From positions 1 to 64,000 of the forward strand of contig NZ_FOQD01000016.1 in assembly GCF_900113665.1 (NCBI RefSeq): DNA of 64,000 nucleotides, read 5' to 3'. Positions 24,694-33,801 of the stretch are shown piece after piece; position 1 is the first letter of the stretch, and the number at the start of each line of letters is the position of its first letter. Both the position numbers and the translations under genes were made by a program. Origin of the DNA: Planctomicrobium piriforme. Lineage in GTDB: Bacteria; Planctomycetota; Planctomycetia; Planctomycetales; Planctomycetaceae. The notes under the pieces are model-generated. The model did no database searches. It saw only the letters and a list, made by a program, of their open reading frames with translations, and was not told the DNA's origin.

Positions 24694-26601
24694 CTATTCA
24701 AGATTGTTCTTCCTTCGTTTTGTCCATCTCGCAGCTTTTTCCGGCTTTTCAGACAACTCGCGAAATGGATCATTTGTGTTTGCGGACGCCATCAGTTCGA
24801 GATAATGCAGTGAACGTTTCACCGTCATGTGCGGCTTCTTGATTAACCTGGCAATTCTGACACAGCCCCATTTGGGATGTTCCGCTTTTGCCTGCCGGCA
24901 CTGTTCCAGGATCTCGACCGGGCCTGACGGCTGAAAACAATCCGCCACGATCCGAATTTCCACAGGCGAACTTTCTGAACCGGTGATGGCCGACAGGCGA
25001 AATGTTAGCTTGGCTCTCGGGAAAACCTGCGTGGAATCCATGGCTTGAACCGGCTGAATGACGAACTCTGTGACATAGTCGCGCATCAGATCCGTGAATT
25101 CGAAGTTCTCGCGGGCGGTGACCAGAAGTCCTTCGTTAAGCCGTGCAGCGAATTGCTCGCGACTTTGAATGCCAAGCGTACTGGCCTCGTCCTCTGTTGC
25201 CTGACGCGTTAAGTCAATTACACGCAATCGTCCTTCAACGGCTTTTAGTTCCTCGACCAATGCTTCAATTTCCCCACCGCATCGGATTGCCTGAACCAGA
25301 TTCTGCCGTTCCTTACTCAACTGCTGAATCTGAGCGTCCAAGTCCGACGATTTTCGCAGTTGACGCTGCCGTTGCTGTGCGTAACTGGCCCAAGCAGCTT
25401 CAATCAAAGTCGCTCGAAAAGCGGGATGGCGGTCCAATTGCTCTAATAGCTGCGGGAGTATCTTCTGTCGGATCGTTTCTGCTTTGACCTGAACGTGATT
25501 CCAACAGGGGTTGTCGGAATCAAAAGCATGCTTACATTTCAGTTGGTCATTCAAAGTCCGTTCCAGAAAACCTTTGCAGATTGCACATCTAACCTGCTTG
25601 CTCGGCCAGATTCCACGGTCACGGGCAATGCCATGCCGTGGGTTACCTCGACCTGATTTCTGGCCGCTGTTCACTGTTCGCGAATCCATCGCGATCCAAA
25701 GCTCCTCCTGCTCCTCCTTCGTCATATGGGCAAGTTCGGGGTAATACTTCGTTTCAGGGCTCGCGTTCTTCTTTCTACGATGTTTGCCGTCTTTGAACTG
25801 AGTCGTGAAAATCGTTTCACGGAATCTGCGGACACCTTGCAGAATGCAACTTCGCAGAAATCGGCTGACGAGAGCGCCGGTCCATTTCCTCTTCGATGAA
25901 TATGAGCCTGGTGGAATCTCAGATTCGTTCAACCACACAGCGATCGCCTCGTACTCATAGCCTGCCATGACGCGACGACGCATCTCCATGACGATCGGAG
26001 TTGCTTCAGCAAGCTTGGCGAGCCGCAGGCCGACAGGTCCAAATTGCCCCGATGCAGCTTCTTCCTTCGTCAGTTTGCGATAGCCGAACCGGATTTTCTG
26101 AACCATCCCTCCCTTGTGGAATGTGTACTCGGCGGTACGACGAACTCGTCGTCGGGTGTCGGGAATATGAAGACCGTGCCGTAGGCTGGCGGCCCCCATC
26201 ATGACCTCCCAGTTGGGATCAGCAGTATCCAAGTTATCGCCAATGCAGATGACTCGCGTCTCGTTGTCAACAGCATCTTGGATGAACTCATATTGATGGC
26301 GAGGATTCCGGTACGCCCGAGAGAGATCCTCCATCAAAACCAAATCCCATGTTCCAGTCGCAATCTCCTCTTCGGCCTCGATAATCGACTGACGGTCAGT
26401 ACGCAGACCGCTACCACGCTCACCGAGATGCTTGACCGTGACAGGGCCATCGTAGAACTGACTGAGAAACTTCTCGTCCGCCGCGAACGATGCCACAATA
26501 TTGGATTCGTTCTGCTGCGGCGTTGAAATTCGACCGATCATGATCACGCGGAGCGGGCTGGTCGGATCTTTCTGAACCAGGGGAGTGTTTGCAGTTAGCA
26601 T
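24694..26601 (-). CDS. Large serine recombinase
   Basis: A 635-residue protein. The N-terminal resolvase/invertase domain holds the nucleophile in IGRISTPQQNESNI (about Ser26), with LVLMEDLSRAYRNP downstream. A Recombinase domain (GYEYEAIAVWLNES..., about 200-330), a zinc ribbon (CAICKGFLERTL...CKHAF...C) and a coiled-coil segment (about 400-480) follow, the standard order for large serine integrases/transposases. ATG 26601 is preferred because AAGGA lies 8 nt upstream; the frame is also open upstream to ATG 26610 and 26658. It overlaps the tyrosine recombinase stop by 7 nt, so the two are translationally coupled. Confidence 0.9.
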   Translation of the reverse strand: MLTANTPLVQKDPTSPLRVIMIGRISTPQQNESNIVASFAADEKFLSQFYDGPVTVKHLGERGSGLRTDRQSIIEAEEEIATGTWDLVLMEDLSRAYRNPRHQYEFIQDAVDNETRVICIGDNLDTADPNWEVMMGAASLRHGLHIPDTRRRVRRTAEYTFHKGGMVQKIRFGYRKLTKEEAASGQFGPVGLRLAKLAEATPIVMEMRRRVMAGYEYEAIAVWLNESEIPPGSYSSKRKWTGALVSRFLRSCILQGVRRFRETIFTTQFKDGKHRRKKNASPETKYYPELAHMTKEEQEELWIAMDSRTVNSGQKSGRGNPRHGIARDRGIWPSKQVRCAICKGFLERTLNDQLKCKHAFDSDNPCWNHVQVKAETIRQKILPQLLEQLDRHPAFRATLIEAAWASYAQQRQRQLRKSSDLDAQIQQLSKERQNLVQAIRCGGEIEALVEELKAVEGRLRVIDLTRQATEDEASTLGIQSREQFAARLNEGLLVTARENFEFTDLMRDYVTEFVIQPVQAMDSTQVFPRAKLTFRLSAITGSESSPVEIRIVADCFQPSGPVEILEQCRQAKAEHPKWGCVRIARLIKKPHMTVKRSLHYLELMASANTNDPFRELSEKPEKAARWTKRRKNNLE

Positions 26602-27764
26602 GGGCGACATCCTTGCCGTTCGAGCCAAAGTTGCGAAAAGGCCAGCGATTCTGGCCACAGGCGAAGAGCGCGTTCGATTTCCGTCCGCTGCGTTTTAGGG
26701 CGGGTGTGCGTATAGACCGCGGTCATGCCAAGCTCTCCTGCGGCTCCGGTTGGCTTGTGTCCGAGTGTGATTTGGCGGATGAGCGGGTCTACGTTTGCAT
26801 CCTGCAGCAGTGTGGCCATTGAATGCCGCCAACTCTTGGGACAGGTCGCCTGCGGATGCCCCGCCATGGCTGCAGTTCGCATGAATGAGATGCGGACGCG
26901 TTCTACCTTGATGGCACCTGCATCGCGCCAGACGGTGCGCGCGATCTGAATCAGCCGTTCTCGTAACGGAGGCGGCGACAATGTTTCGGTGCGGCTCTTG
27001 AGCTCGACGGCAAGCTGTTGGCGATCGCCTTCCAATCGAGCGCGATTCCCGCTTCGAAATGATGGCCGCAGGAAGACTGGTCCAGATGTCCGGTTTCCAA
27101 TGACGTGCTTGAGGATGGCAACGACTTCGGCAATCACGGGTACCGAGCGTTCATTGCGGGTCTTGATTTGCCAACCGAGATCAGGCTTATTGCGAATTTG
27201 CAACCAGCCGGCGTTGAGGTCGACTTCCTCAATGAGCAAATGGGTCAATTCACCAACACGAAGACCGGTTTTCGCGAGAACAAAGTTGATGGGAAAGGCC
27301 CAGTCATCTGCCTGTTGCAGAAACCCCAATTCCAACGCCTGATCGAAAACGAAAATCGATTTAGCGTCTTCGATCCGCATCCGGTCAATGCTGAGGACTG
27401 CGAATGGGTTCTCAGTATAGGGGGGAAGGTGCCGCGCTCGGTTCGCGTACGCATAGAGCGACCGGCAGATTTCCAGGATGTTTCGAACGCCTTTGTCTCG
27501 CAGCCGACGTTTCGGAGTGTTCTGATGACCATTGGGAGAAACCTCCCGTTGTCGTAGGAACAGGGCAAAACCATCGGCGGAGATCGCGTGAGCGGGGATC
27601 TCACCGGCAAAGTCGATCAGGTGTTGTGTGGCCGATCGGTACCGGCGGACGGTACCGACTGATGACTTCAGCACAAGCTCGTGATGCTGAAGAAACTTTC
27701 TCCGCAACTCCGGCAGGGAGAAGGGGTTGAAATGTTCGCAGCAAAGTGGGTTCGGCGGAGACAA
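26595..27764 (-). CDS. Tyrosine recombinase/integrase, catalytic part (separate frame from its N-terminal arm)
   Basis: The frame encodes the core-binding domain (LRRKFLQHHELVLKSSVGTVRRY, about 20-42) and the catalytic domain with TGLRVGEL (Arg169), PKSWRHSMATLL (Arg313, with Lys in place of the usual His at box II start), LGHKP (His336) and TAVYTH (nucleophile Tyr351). The first 12 residues of this frame are not typical. The true N-terminal arm lies in another frame (27601-27936), and removing one base of the TTT at 27730-27732 would join both into one normal protein. As written, the catalytic part would need its own start or frameshifting. It ends by overlapping the serine recombinase start. 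Confidence 0.82.
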   Translation of the reverse strand: MSPPNPLCCEHFNPFSLPELRRKFLQHHELVLKSSVGTVRRYRSATQHLIDFAGEIPAHAISADGFALFLRQREVSPNGHQNTPKRRLRDKGVRNILEICRSLYAYANRARHLPPYTENPFAVLSIDRMRIEDAKSIFVFDQALELGFLQQADDWAFPINFVLAKTGLRVGELTHLLIEEVDLNAGWLQIRNKPDLGWQIKTRNERSVPVIAEVVAILKHVIGNRTSGPVFLRPSFRSGNRARLEGDRQQLAVELKSRTETLSPPPLRERLIQIARTVWRDAGAIKVERVRISFMRTAAMAGHPQATCPKSWRHSMATLLQDANVDPLIRQITLGHKPTGAAGELGMTAVYTHTRPKTQRTEIERALRLWPESLAFSQLWLERQGCRPC

Positions 27765-27936
27765 GTTGCGAATTGATCTTCGCTGCGACCTCTACTGCAA
27801 CTGCAAACTCGTCGGCAACGCGCTGGCGAACTTGGCGTGCACCGTCGCGGTAGTAAATCCACCACGAACCGTGGTGACAGTAAAGCGAAACTCGCCCGAT
27901 GCGTTGGCGAGTCGGACGCGCGCGGCGTCGCACCAT
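27601..27936 (-). pseudogene. N-terminal arm of the tyrosine recombinase, frameshifted
   Basis: From ATG 27936, with AGGAGG 6 nt upstream, the frame reads an N-terminal arm-type domain: RIGRVSLYCHHGSWWIYYRD, then AAKINSQLVSAEPTLLRTF. Planctomycete integrases normally continue from this point into the core-binding domain, and the sequence FNPFSLPELRRKF is present in the +1 frame. After 27730 the present frame runs on into unrelated residues and stops at 27601. Either a one-base insertion has disabled the gene, or there is a sequencing error or programmed frameshift. The strong ribosome site supports this as the original start. Confidence 0.7.
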
Positions 27937-27948
27937 GGAAACCTCCTG

Positions 27949-27980
27949 GTGCACAGAATGTGCACCAATTGTGCACCAGA
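27949..27980. promoter_or_regulatory. Overlapping TGTGCACCA repeats upstream of the integrase
   Basis: CTGGTGCACA is followed by two TGTGCACCA copies within 32 nt, forming overlapping inverted and direct repeats immediately upstream of the integrase ribosome site. It could be an operator or an arm-type integrase binding site. No regulator is identified. Confidence 0.45.
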
Positions 27981-28003
27981 AGTTCGTTTTAGAGGGCCAA
28001 AGA

Positions 28004-28040
28004 AAGCTGCAACCTATTTACTGGAAACAGGTTGCAGCTT
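28004..28040. terminator. 12-bp perfect hairpin between integrase and tRNA-Ser
   Basis: Arms AAGCTGCAACCT (28004-28015) and AGGTTGCAGCTT (28029-28040) with a 13-nt loop lie 18 nt downstream of the tRNA 3' end. It may terminate the tRNA transcript or form part of the recombination site; no long T-run follows. Confidence 0.55.
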
Positions 28041-28057
28041 AGGGCAGAATGCAAAAG

Positions 28058-28144
28058 CGGAGAGGGAGGGATTTGAACCCTCGGTACCCTTTCGGGCACA
28101 CCGGTTTTCGAGACCGGCACAATCAGCCGCTCTGCCACCTCTCC
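28058..28144 (-). tRNA. tRNA-Ser(CGA)
   Basis: Class II tRNA of 87 nt: acceptor GGAGAGG pairs with CCTCTCC, the anticodon stem-loop is CCGGT-CTCGAAA-ACCGG with anticodon CGA, a long variable arm follows, and the T-loop is GGGTTCAAATCCC. CCA is not encoded. Its 3' side faces the recombinase genes, the usual arrangement for a tRNA used as an integration site. Confidence 0.95.
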
Positions 28145-28369
28145 GGGCTCGCAAATGATAAGCATCTGACACGGCTGCCGCCAGTAAGGTTTCCCGTCAT
28201 TTTTTGAGGGAGGCAGGACGCGGCCGGTTCAGGGCTTTTTGCCTGATTTCTGAAGAAATAGGAATTCGGGGCATGTCTCGCCCATATGGGAGCTGGTTGA
28301 ATTCGTTGTTCGCCGAAGAAAAGCCCCTCGCCCCGGCCCTCTCCCCTGAGGATTGTGGGCGAGGGAGAT

Positions 28370-29845
28370 TCAGCCATCGATCAGGTCGTGCAGCAGGTGC
28401 CCGTGGACGTCGGTCAGGCGGCGGTCGATGCCGTCGGCGCGGAAGGTCAGCTTCTCGTGGTCGATGCCCAACTGGTGCAGAATTGTCGCGTGGAGATCGT
28501 AAACCTCGGTCGGGTGGTTGCGGTCGAGCGGTTTGTAGCCCCATTCGTCCGACGGCCCATAACTCAGTCCCCCTTTGAAGCCGGCGCCGCAGACCCAGTT
28601 GGTGAACACATACGGGTTGTGGTCGCGACCCAGGCTCCCCTGCGTAGACGGCATGCGGCCGAACTCGGTCGTCCACAGCACGATGGTGTCGTCGAGGAGG
28701 CCCCGTTGTTTGAGATCCTGAATCAGCGCAGCCGCGCCGGTTGCCATCCCCATCGCCAATGGACGGTGATCGCGATTGATATCCTCGTGGCTGTCCCAGT
28801 TGCGGCGCGGGAAACCGTTGTCGTTGCCAGACCACACCTGCACGAATCGCACGCCGCGCTCAAGCAGTCTTCGGGCGATCAGGCATTTCCGTCCGAAGTA
28901 TTCCGTCTCTTCCGGAATGTTGATCTCGCTGCTGTAGGTCGCGCCGGGACGGTCGAGCCCGTACATCTTGAGGATGTGTTCCGGCTCTCGCGAGAGATCG
29001 AGTGCTTCCGGCGCGCTGAGCTGCATTTTCGCGGCCAGTTCGTACGAGCGAATGCGGGCTTCGAGCCGGGTGTCGCCTGGCCGTTGTTCTTCGTGTCGGC
29101 GATTCAGCCGCTGCAACAGGTCGAGTCCGTCGCTGTCGGCAGCGGCCGTCACATAACCAGGCGCAGGTCGCAGGTCTTCAATGGGGTTCGCGCGCTGTGG
29201 AAAGACCATCGTCCCCTGCGTGCTGGCGGGGAGAAAGCCGGACGCCCAGTTCTTCGGGCCGTTGCTGGCAAAGCCGCGGTGGTCGGGCAGGACGACAAAC
29301 GTCGGCAGGTTGTCGTTCATCGAGCCCAGACCGTAGGCGATCCACGCCCCCATGCCGGGAAAGCCGGGAAGTTGAAATCCGGTCGCCTGCAGGTATGTCG
29401 CCTGACTATGCACACCCGTCTTGCCGACCATGTTGTGGACGAACGTCATGTCGTCGACGCAGGCTCCGAGCGGAGCGACGACCTCGCTCAGCATCTTTCC
29501 GCATTCCCCATAAGGTCGAAACGCGAACGGCGACTTCATCCAGGGGCCGAGCCCGTTCTGGAACGCCTCGACCGGCTCGCCGAAGTCGGAGACCTCGCCG
29601 TGATGTTTCTCCAGCGCGGGCTTGTGGTCGAAGAGATCCACCGGGCTCGCACCACCCGCCATAAACAACTGGACGACCCGTTTTGCTCTGGGCGGAACGT
29701 GCAGCGGCTGGACGATGCCGTTTGCCCCGGAGGGACCGGCCTGTGCGCGTTGCTCATCAGCCAGCATGGCGGCCAGCGCCAGACTCCCGAATCCCCACGC
29801 AGACTGCTGGAGAAAGTGACGACGACTGTGCGATGAAATGTGCAT
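28370..29845 (-). CDS. DUF1501 family protein, Tat-exported
   Basis: A 491-residue protein with a Tat signal (SRRHFLQQSAWGFGSLALAA). The body shows the DUF1501 layout: RAKRVVQLFMAGGASPVDLFD, FVHNMVGKTGVHSQATYLQA, GMGAWIAYGLGS, TEFGRMPSTQ and GRDHNPYVFTNW, related to the alkaline phosphatase/sulfatase fold. In planctomycetes these genes are almost always paired with a DUF1549/DUF1553 gene, as here (29970-32972 lies just upstream on the same strand). The pair is thought to act in the periplasm on complex substrates; the exact reaction is not established. Confidence 0.92.
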   Translation of the reverse strand: MHISSHSRRHFLQQSAWGFGSLALAAMLADEQRAQAGPSGANGIVQPLHVPPRAKRVVQLFMAGGASPVDLFDHKPALEKHHGEVSDFGEPVEAFQNGLGPWMKSPFAFRPYGECGKMLSEVVAPLGACVDDMTFVHNMVGKTGVHSQATYLQATGFQLPGFPGMGAWIAYGLGSMNDNLPTFVVLPDHRGFASNGPKNWASGFLPASTQGTMVFPQRANPIEDLRPAPGYVTAAADSDGLDLLQRLNRRHEEQRPGDTRLEARIRSYELAAKMQLSAPEALDLSREPEHILKMYGLDRPGATYSSEINIPEETEYFGRKCLIARRLLERGVRFVQVWSGNDNGFPRRNWDSHEDINRDHRPLAMGMATGAAALIQDLKQRGLLDDTIVLWTTEFGRMPSTQGSLGRDHNPYVFTNWVCGAGFKGGLSYGPSDEWGYKPLDRNHPTEVYDLHATILHQLGIDHEKLTFRADGIDRRLTDVHGHLLHDLIDG

Positions 29846-29849
29846 GGGG

Positions 29850-29965
29850 GAGTTTTCAGTTATCAGTCATCAGTTTTCAGTCAGGCTCACGAAAGGGCAG
29901 CGAAGTCAGTTTTAAAGCGTTCTCAGTCTCTCTGATGACTGACGACTGAAAACTGACAACTTGCA
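29850..29965. repeat. Inverted-repeat element with CAGTTTTCAGTCA motif
   Basis: Between the DUF1553 and DUF1501 genes, copies of CAGTTTTCAGTCA and related words occur on the left (29869-29882) and their reverse complement TGACTGAAAACTG on the right (29940-29957). A second member of the family lies at 49180-49285. Non-coding. Confidence 0.7.
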
Positions 29966-29969
29966 ACCG

Positions 29970-32900
29970 TCAGTCGATGTAGACGAACTCGTTGAGATTG
30001 AACAGCAGACGGCACAGGCTGGGCAAGCCGTGCTCAGCGGCGTATGCGGCGAGTTCATCCAGCTCGCCAGGTTCGGCGTCGCGACCGGTCACCAGCTGAA
30101 ACCCGTAGGCGATCTGTTCCCGCTGGCTTTGTTTTTCCGCAGAGAGACGTTCGGCAAACCGGGTCGCCATGGTGAGGTTGAACTTGTTGTTGAGCAGCGC
30201 CAACGCCTGGAGAGCCGTCACGGTTTCGCTGCGACGGGGCGTGCTTTGCGAGCTGTCGGCACAGTCGAGCGTCGTCAGCAACGGATCTGGCTGTGACCGC
30301 ACAATGAAGCGATAGATCGAACGCCTGTGCGTCGCCGGATCGTTAGGATCGAACTTGTCGTACTCGTAATGCGGCGAATGCTCGGGTTTCTCGACTGCGA
30401 ACAGATAATACCCTGGCCCTCCCATCTGCAGATTCAGGCAACCGCTGACGCTGAGAATCGCGTCGCGGACTTCTTCGGCTTCGATGCGGCGTCGGGTCAT
30501 TCGCCACAACGATTGATTGCTGCCGTCGATTGAGGAGGAAGCCGCATGGTCGGCGGAAGTTTGTCGATAGGCCGAACTCGTCACCAGCAGGCGATGCAGT
30601 TGTTTGAACGACTGCCCGTTGTCGCGGAATTCGATGGCGAGCCAGTCGAGCAGTTCCGGGTGCGTCGGCAGTTGTCCCATCCGGCCAAAATCATTGGGGG
30701 TCGCACAGAGTCCTTCGCCGAAATGAAACTGCCAGAGGCGATTGACGATGGTCCGCCAGGTGAGGGGGTTGTCGTCCCGCACCAGCCAGCGAGCCAGCGC
30801 CGCCCGGCGGTCTCCTTCGTTGTGACCGACCGGGAGTTCAAATGTCGCAGTCACTCCGGGCACCACCGGCAGCGTCCCGGCCGAGACCTCTTCGCGAGGG
30901 TCGGTAACGTTACCGCGATGCAGCACATGCACGCTGCGGGGAAATCCTTTAGTCGGCTGGAATGAGCCTTGCGGCTTAAAGTGCGTGGCCGCGGCGTAGA
31001 TGAGCTTGCCTTGCGGCAACGCCGACAGTGATTGTTCGAGACCTTTGACGGCTTTGGCGGCGTCGGTCTGCTGACGCAACAGTTCCGGCGGCCGGGTTTG
31101 TTGCGTCAGCTGGTCGCGCTCGGCCAGCGCAGCGGCATAGTCCTTCGCGACCGCGTCTTCCGCCGGCAAGGCAAAAATGCCATCGGTCAGATTGTTGCGG
31201 CCCCAGCGGATCGGAGCTTCGATGGAATCCAGCGCCGTCACTGCAGCCTGTGCCGCCACATTGCGCCCTTCCTGATCGAAGACCTCCAGTTCAGCAAGGG
31301 CGAAAATGAAATCGTTCTTCCGTTCCGCGAGTCGGGTCACACTGACCCGAAGATAGCGCGCTTCCAGCGCCGCGACTGGAAACTCCACCGGCAGCAATCC
31401 GGGGTTGGATACGTCGGCCGCTGTGCGATCGACCACCAGCAACGATTGATCGGGCTTCTGATCAGCTTCGGGTTCTAACCGGGCTGTGATGCGGAATCGC
31501 ACTGGAAAACCGAAGCCAGCGCCGACGTCTCCATAATCGTCATGGCAGGGGCGCAACACGATTCGCGAAATCGCCACTGGCCGGCCCAGGTCGATCTCCA
31601 CCCATTTCTCTGCATCGCGACTCGCACTGATTTGACTGTGATAACCGTATTCAGGCCGCTTCAGGGGCGCTGTGACTTTCGATTTGAGTCGTTCGACTTT
31701 TGCCTGCAGTTCCTTCAGTCGTTCTCCGCCCGCGGATTCGATGGTCGCATTTAGCTTGGCCAGTTGCTGTCGACGTTCGCGCAGTTGTTCTTCGACATCC
31801 CGTCGCTGTTGCTCGATGGCGGGGTCGAGATCGTACGCCCGTTCCGCGCGATCCACCGCCGCGAACACCGCCTGTAGACTGTAGTAGTGCTGTTGGGTGA
31901 ACGGGTCGAACTTGTGGTTGTGACACCGGGCACACTGCACCGTCGCGCTGCAGAATGTGTTCAGCACATTCGAGACGACTTCATCGCGATCCAGCGAACG
32001 CGCGATCTTGCCGTCGATCTTCGACTCAGGCACTTCCACATGTCCAATGAAGTCCCACGGGCCTGCCGCGAGAAATCCGAGACCCAGGATGCCATCCGGC
32101 GATCCGGGAAACAGGGCATCTCCGGCCACCTGTTCCTGCACGAACCTCGCATATGGCTTGTCTTCGTTCAGGCTGCGGATCACATAGTCGCGATACGGCC
32201 AGGCATTGGGACGCAGTTTGTCTTTGTCGTACCCGCAGGTATCGGCATATTTGACGATGTCGAGCCAGTGCCGCGCCCAGCGTTCGCCGTATTGCGGCAT
32301 TGCCAGCAGGCGGTCGACAAGTTGCTCATAAGCCAGCGGATCGGGATCGGCGACGAACGCCTCGATCTCCGACGGCGTCGGCGGCAAGCCAATCAGATCG
32401 AAGTACAGCCGACGAATCAGCGTGCGACGGTCGGCCAGCGGGGAAGGGGCAAGTTGATTCTGCTCCAGCTTCGCCGCGATAAATGAGTCGACCGGATTGC
32501 GAACCGGCCAGTCGTTCCCATCGTGGTCAACGACGAAGCCAGTCTGCGGAACTTGCGGCCGTTGCAAAGGCCGCAGCGACCACCAGATCTCGGGTTCCAG
32601 CTTCAAAGCGTCTGGCCATGCGGCTCCGGAGTCGATCCATTTGCGAACCGCGGCAATTTCCTCCGGCGAGAGGGGCTGGCCCCCTTTGGGCATCGCGGCC
32701 TTGCCGTCTGTCGGCGTGATGAGATCAAGCAGATAGCTCGCCGCGGCATCACCGTTCACCACGACAGCACCGCTTTCACCGCCGGTGTGCATCGCCGCCG
32801 CGGTCTGCAGCGAGAGCGACCCTTTGCGATCCTGCTCGTTGTGGCAGCTCAGACACTTCCGTTCGAGCAGCGGCTTGATCTGTGTGTCGAAGAGTTCGTC

Positions 32901-32972
32901 GGCTGGGAGTAAGCACGCCTGCAGCGCTGCGATCAGGGACATCACGATCACAATGGTGCGAGTGCGTCGCAT
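29970..32972 (-). CDS. DUF1549/DUF1553 protein with planctomycete cytochrome C domain (PSCyt1-PSCyt2-PSD1)
   Basis: A 1000-residue exported protein from ATG 32972; a signal peptide ends near ALQAC, which also resembles a lipobox. An N-terminal haem motif CLSCH (about residues 40-44) opens the cytochrome-like domain, with MPKGGQPLSPEEI as axial-ligand region. DUF1549 follows (ADRRTLIRRLYFDLIGLPPT; CARCHNHKFDPF, a second CxxCH), then a discoidin-like insert (SRDAEKWVEIDLGRPV) and DUF1553 (NRLWQFHFGEGL through the C-terminus). This is a planctomycete hallmark protein, presumably an electron-transfer partner acting with DUF1501. The longer start at 33035 would lack a leader peptide. Confidence 0.9.
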   Translation of the reverse strand: MRRTRTIVIVMSLIAALQACLLPADELFDTQIKPLLERKCLSCHNEQDRKGSLSLQTAAAMHTGGESGAVVVNGDAAASYLLDLITPTDGKAAMPKGGQPLSPEEIAAVRKWIDSGAAWPDALKLEPEIWWSLRPLQRPQVPQTGFVVDHDGNDWPVRNPVDSFIAAKLEQNQLAPSPLADRRTLIRRLYFDLIGLPPTPSEIEAFVADPDPLAYEQLVDRLLAMPQYGERWARHWLDIVKYADTCGYDKDKLRPNAWPYRDYVIRSLNEDKPYARFVQEQVAGDALFPGSPDGILGLGFLAAGPWDFIGHVEVPESKIDGKIARSLDRDEVVSNVLNTFCSATVQCARCHNHKFDPFTQQHYYSLQAVFAAVDRAERAYDLDPAIEQQRRDVEEQLRERRQQLAKLNATIESAGGERLKELQAKVERLKSKVTAPLKRPEYGYHSQISASRDAEKWVEIDLGRPVAISRIVLRPCHDDYGDVGAGFGFPVRFRITARLEPEADQKPDQSLLVVDRTAADVSNPGLLPVEFPVAALEARYLRVSVTRLAERKNDFIFALAELEVFDQEGRNVAAQAAVTALDSIEAPIRWGRNNLTDGIFALPAEDAVAKDYAAALAERDQLTQQTRPPELLRQQTDAAKAVKGLEQSLSALPQGKLIYAAATHFKPQGSFQPTKGFPRSVHVLHRGNVTDPREEVSAGTLPVVPGVTATFELPVGHNEGDRRAALARWLVRDDNPLTWRTIVNRLWQFHFGEGLCATPNDFGRMGQLPTHPELLDWLAIEFRDNGQSFKQLHRLLVTSSAYRQTSADHAASSSIDGSNQSLWRMTRRRIEAEEVRDAILSVSGCLNLQMGGPGYYLFAVEKPEHSPHYEYDKFDPNDPATHRRSIYRFIVRSQPDPLLTTLDCADSSQSTPRRSETVTALQALALLNNKFNLTMATRFAERLSAEKQSQREQIAYGFQLVTGRDAEPGELDELAAYAAEHGLPSLCRLLFNLNEFVYID

Positions 32973-33263
32973 GAAGAGACCCAACTGGCAGGAGTCGCGG
33001 GCAGGCAAACGGTGGCGTCGGGATGCATCAATCAACGCAAGTATGCTCCCGGAAACCTGTCACTGTCAATCAGATCTCCCGTCCATGCCGAGAGTTGGCG
33101 AAACAGAGGCCCGGGGCCAGGGGATAGGAGACCGTGAGTCTGCATCAAACTCCGCCTGACCACTTCAACCCGCTCCCTGTCCCCGCAGGGTGACCCACGG
33201 CGTTCGAGTGAGCGGGTGTCAGACTTGCAGAAACCCCCGCCGCGCATTCAAATAGACGCCCGC

Positions 33264-33337
33264 GGACGTTTGGCGCAGTCGGCTAGCGCGCTTCCTTCAC
33301 ACGGAAGAGGTCACAGGTTCGAGTCCTGTAACGTCCA
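33264..33337 (+). tRNA. tRNA-Val(CAC)
   Basis: 74 nt. Acceptor GGACGTT pairs with AACGTCC, discriminator A; anticodon stem CTTCC/GGAAG encloses TTCACAC with anticodon CAC at 33298-33300; the T-arm is ACAGGTTCGAGTCCTGT. CCA is not encoded. A terminator follows within 10 nt. Confidence 0.95.
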
Positions 33338-33345
33338 CTCGGAAG

Positions 33346-33377
33346 GCCATGAACCACAACGGTTTATGGCTTTTTTT
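33346..33377 (+). terminator. Terminator of tRNA-Val
   Basis: Arms GCCATGAACC (33346-33355) and GGTTTATGGC (33361-33370) with one mismatch, then seven T (33371-33377). Confidence 0.85.
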
Positions 33378-33580
33378 GTGCCTTGTTCTATGTCAGTCGG
33401 GGGCGAGGTCGATCGATGATCGCAGAGATTCTCATATCTTAGCTGCCGTGAAGCGAACGTGAAGTTCGTTGAACATGGGCTTGTGGGGAGATCCGAGTCT
33501 CACATTTCCTGCCACTCGACGGCGTCATGGGCTTTGTTACTGACCCCGCCGCTCTTGCGCCCTCTGCACTGCTCAAAATG

Positions 33581-33610
33581 AAAAGAACCGCCGAGTGATG
33601 TCGGCGGTTC
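33581..33610 (-). terminator. Terminator of the small LEA-like gene
   Basis: Perfect 10-bp arms GAACCGCCGA (33585-33594) and TCGGCGGTTC (33601-33610) with a 6-nt loop; in minus-strand reading a TTTT run follows at 33581-33584. Confidence 0.85.
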
Positions 33611-33639
33611 TCATGACTTGTGGTCATTCAGAACAGGCG

Positions 33640-33801
33640 TTACTTACCTGCGTCTTTGATTTTCTGGCCAGCCTCCTTCACTTTTTCGCCAGCGGCGGAA
33701 GCTGCTTCCTTGGTTTTGTCGACGACCTTGCTACCGACATCTTTGACTTTTTCGGCGGTCTGATCGACGCCCTTTTTGAAATTGCTTTTTGCATCCGCCA
33801 T
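33640..33801 (-). CDS. Small LEA/CsbD-like stress protein
   Basis: A 53-residue protein beginning MADAKSNFKKGVDQTAEKVK and ending KDAGK. It is made of amphipathic, Lys/Glu/Ala-rich repeats of the type AEKVKDVGSKVVDKTKEA, like late-embryogenesis-abundant or CsbD-type proteins that are unfolded in water and helical when dried or stressed. ATG 33801 has GGAG upstream and a strong terminator follows, so this is a genuine single-gene unit. The stress role is inferred from the family. Confidence 0.8.
   Translation of the reverse strand: MADAKSNFKKGVDQTAEKVKDVGSKVVDKTKEAASAAGEKVKEAGQKIKDAGK

Noticed and set aside
28355..29836. 493-codon plus-strand open frame
   Set aside because: Exact antisense of the DUF1501 gene, without conserved motifs.
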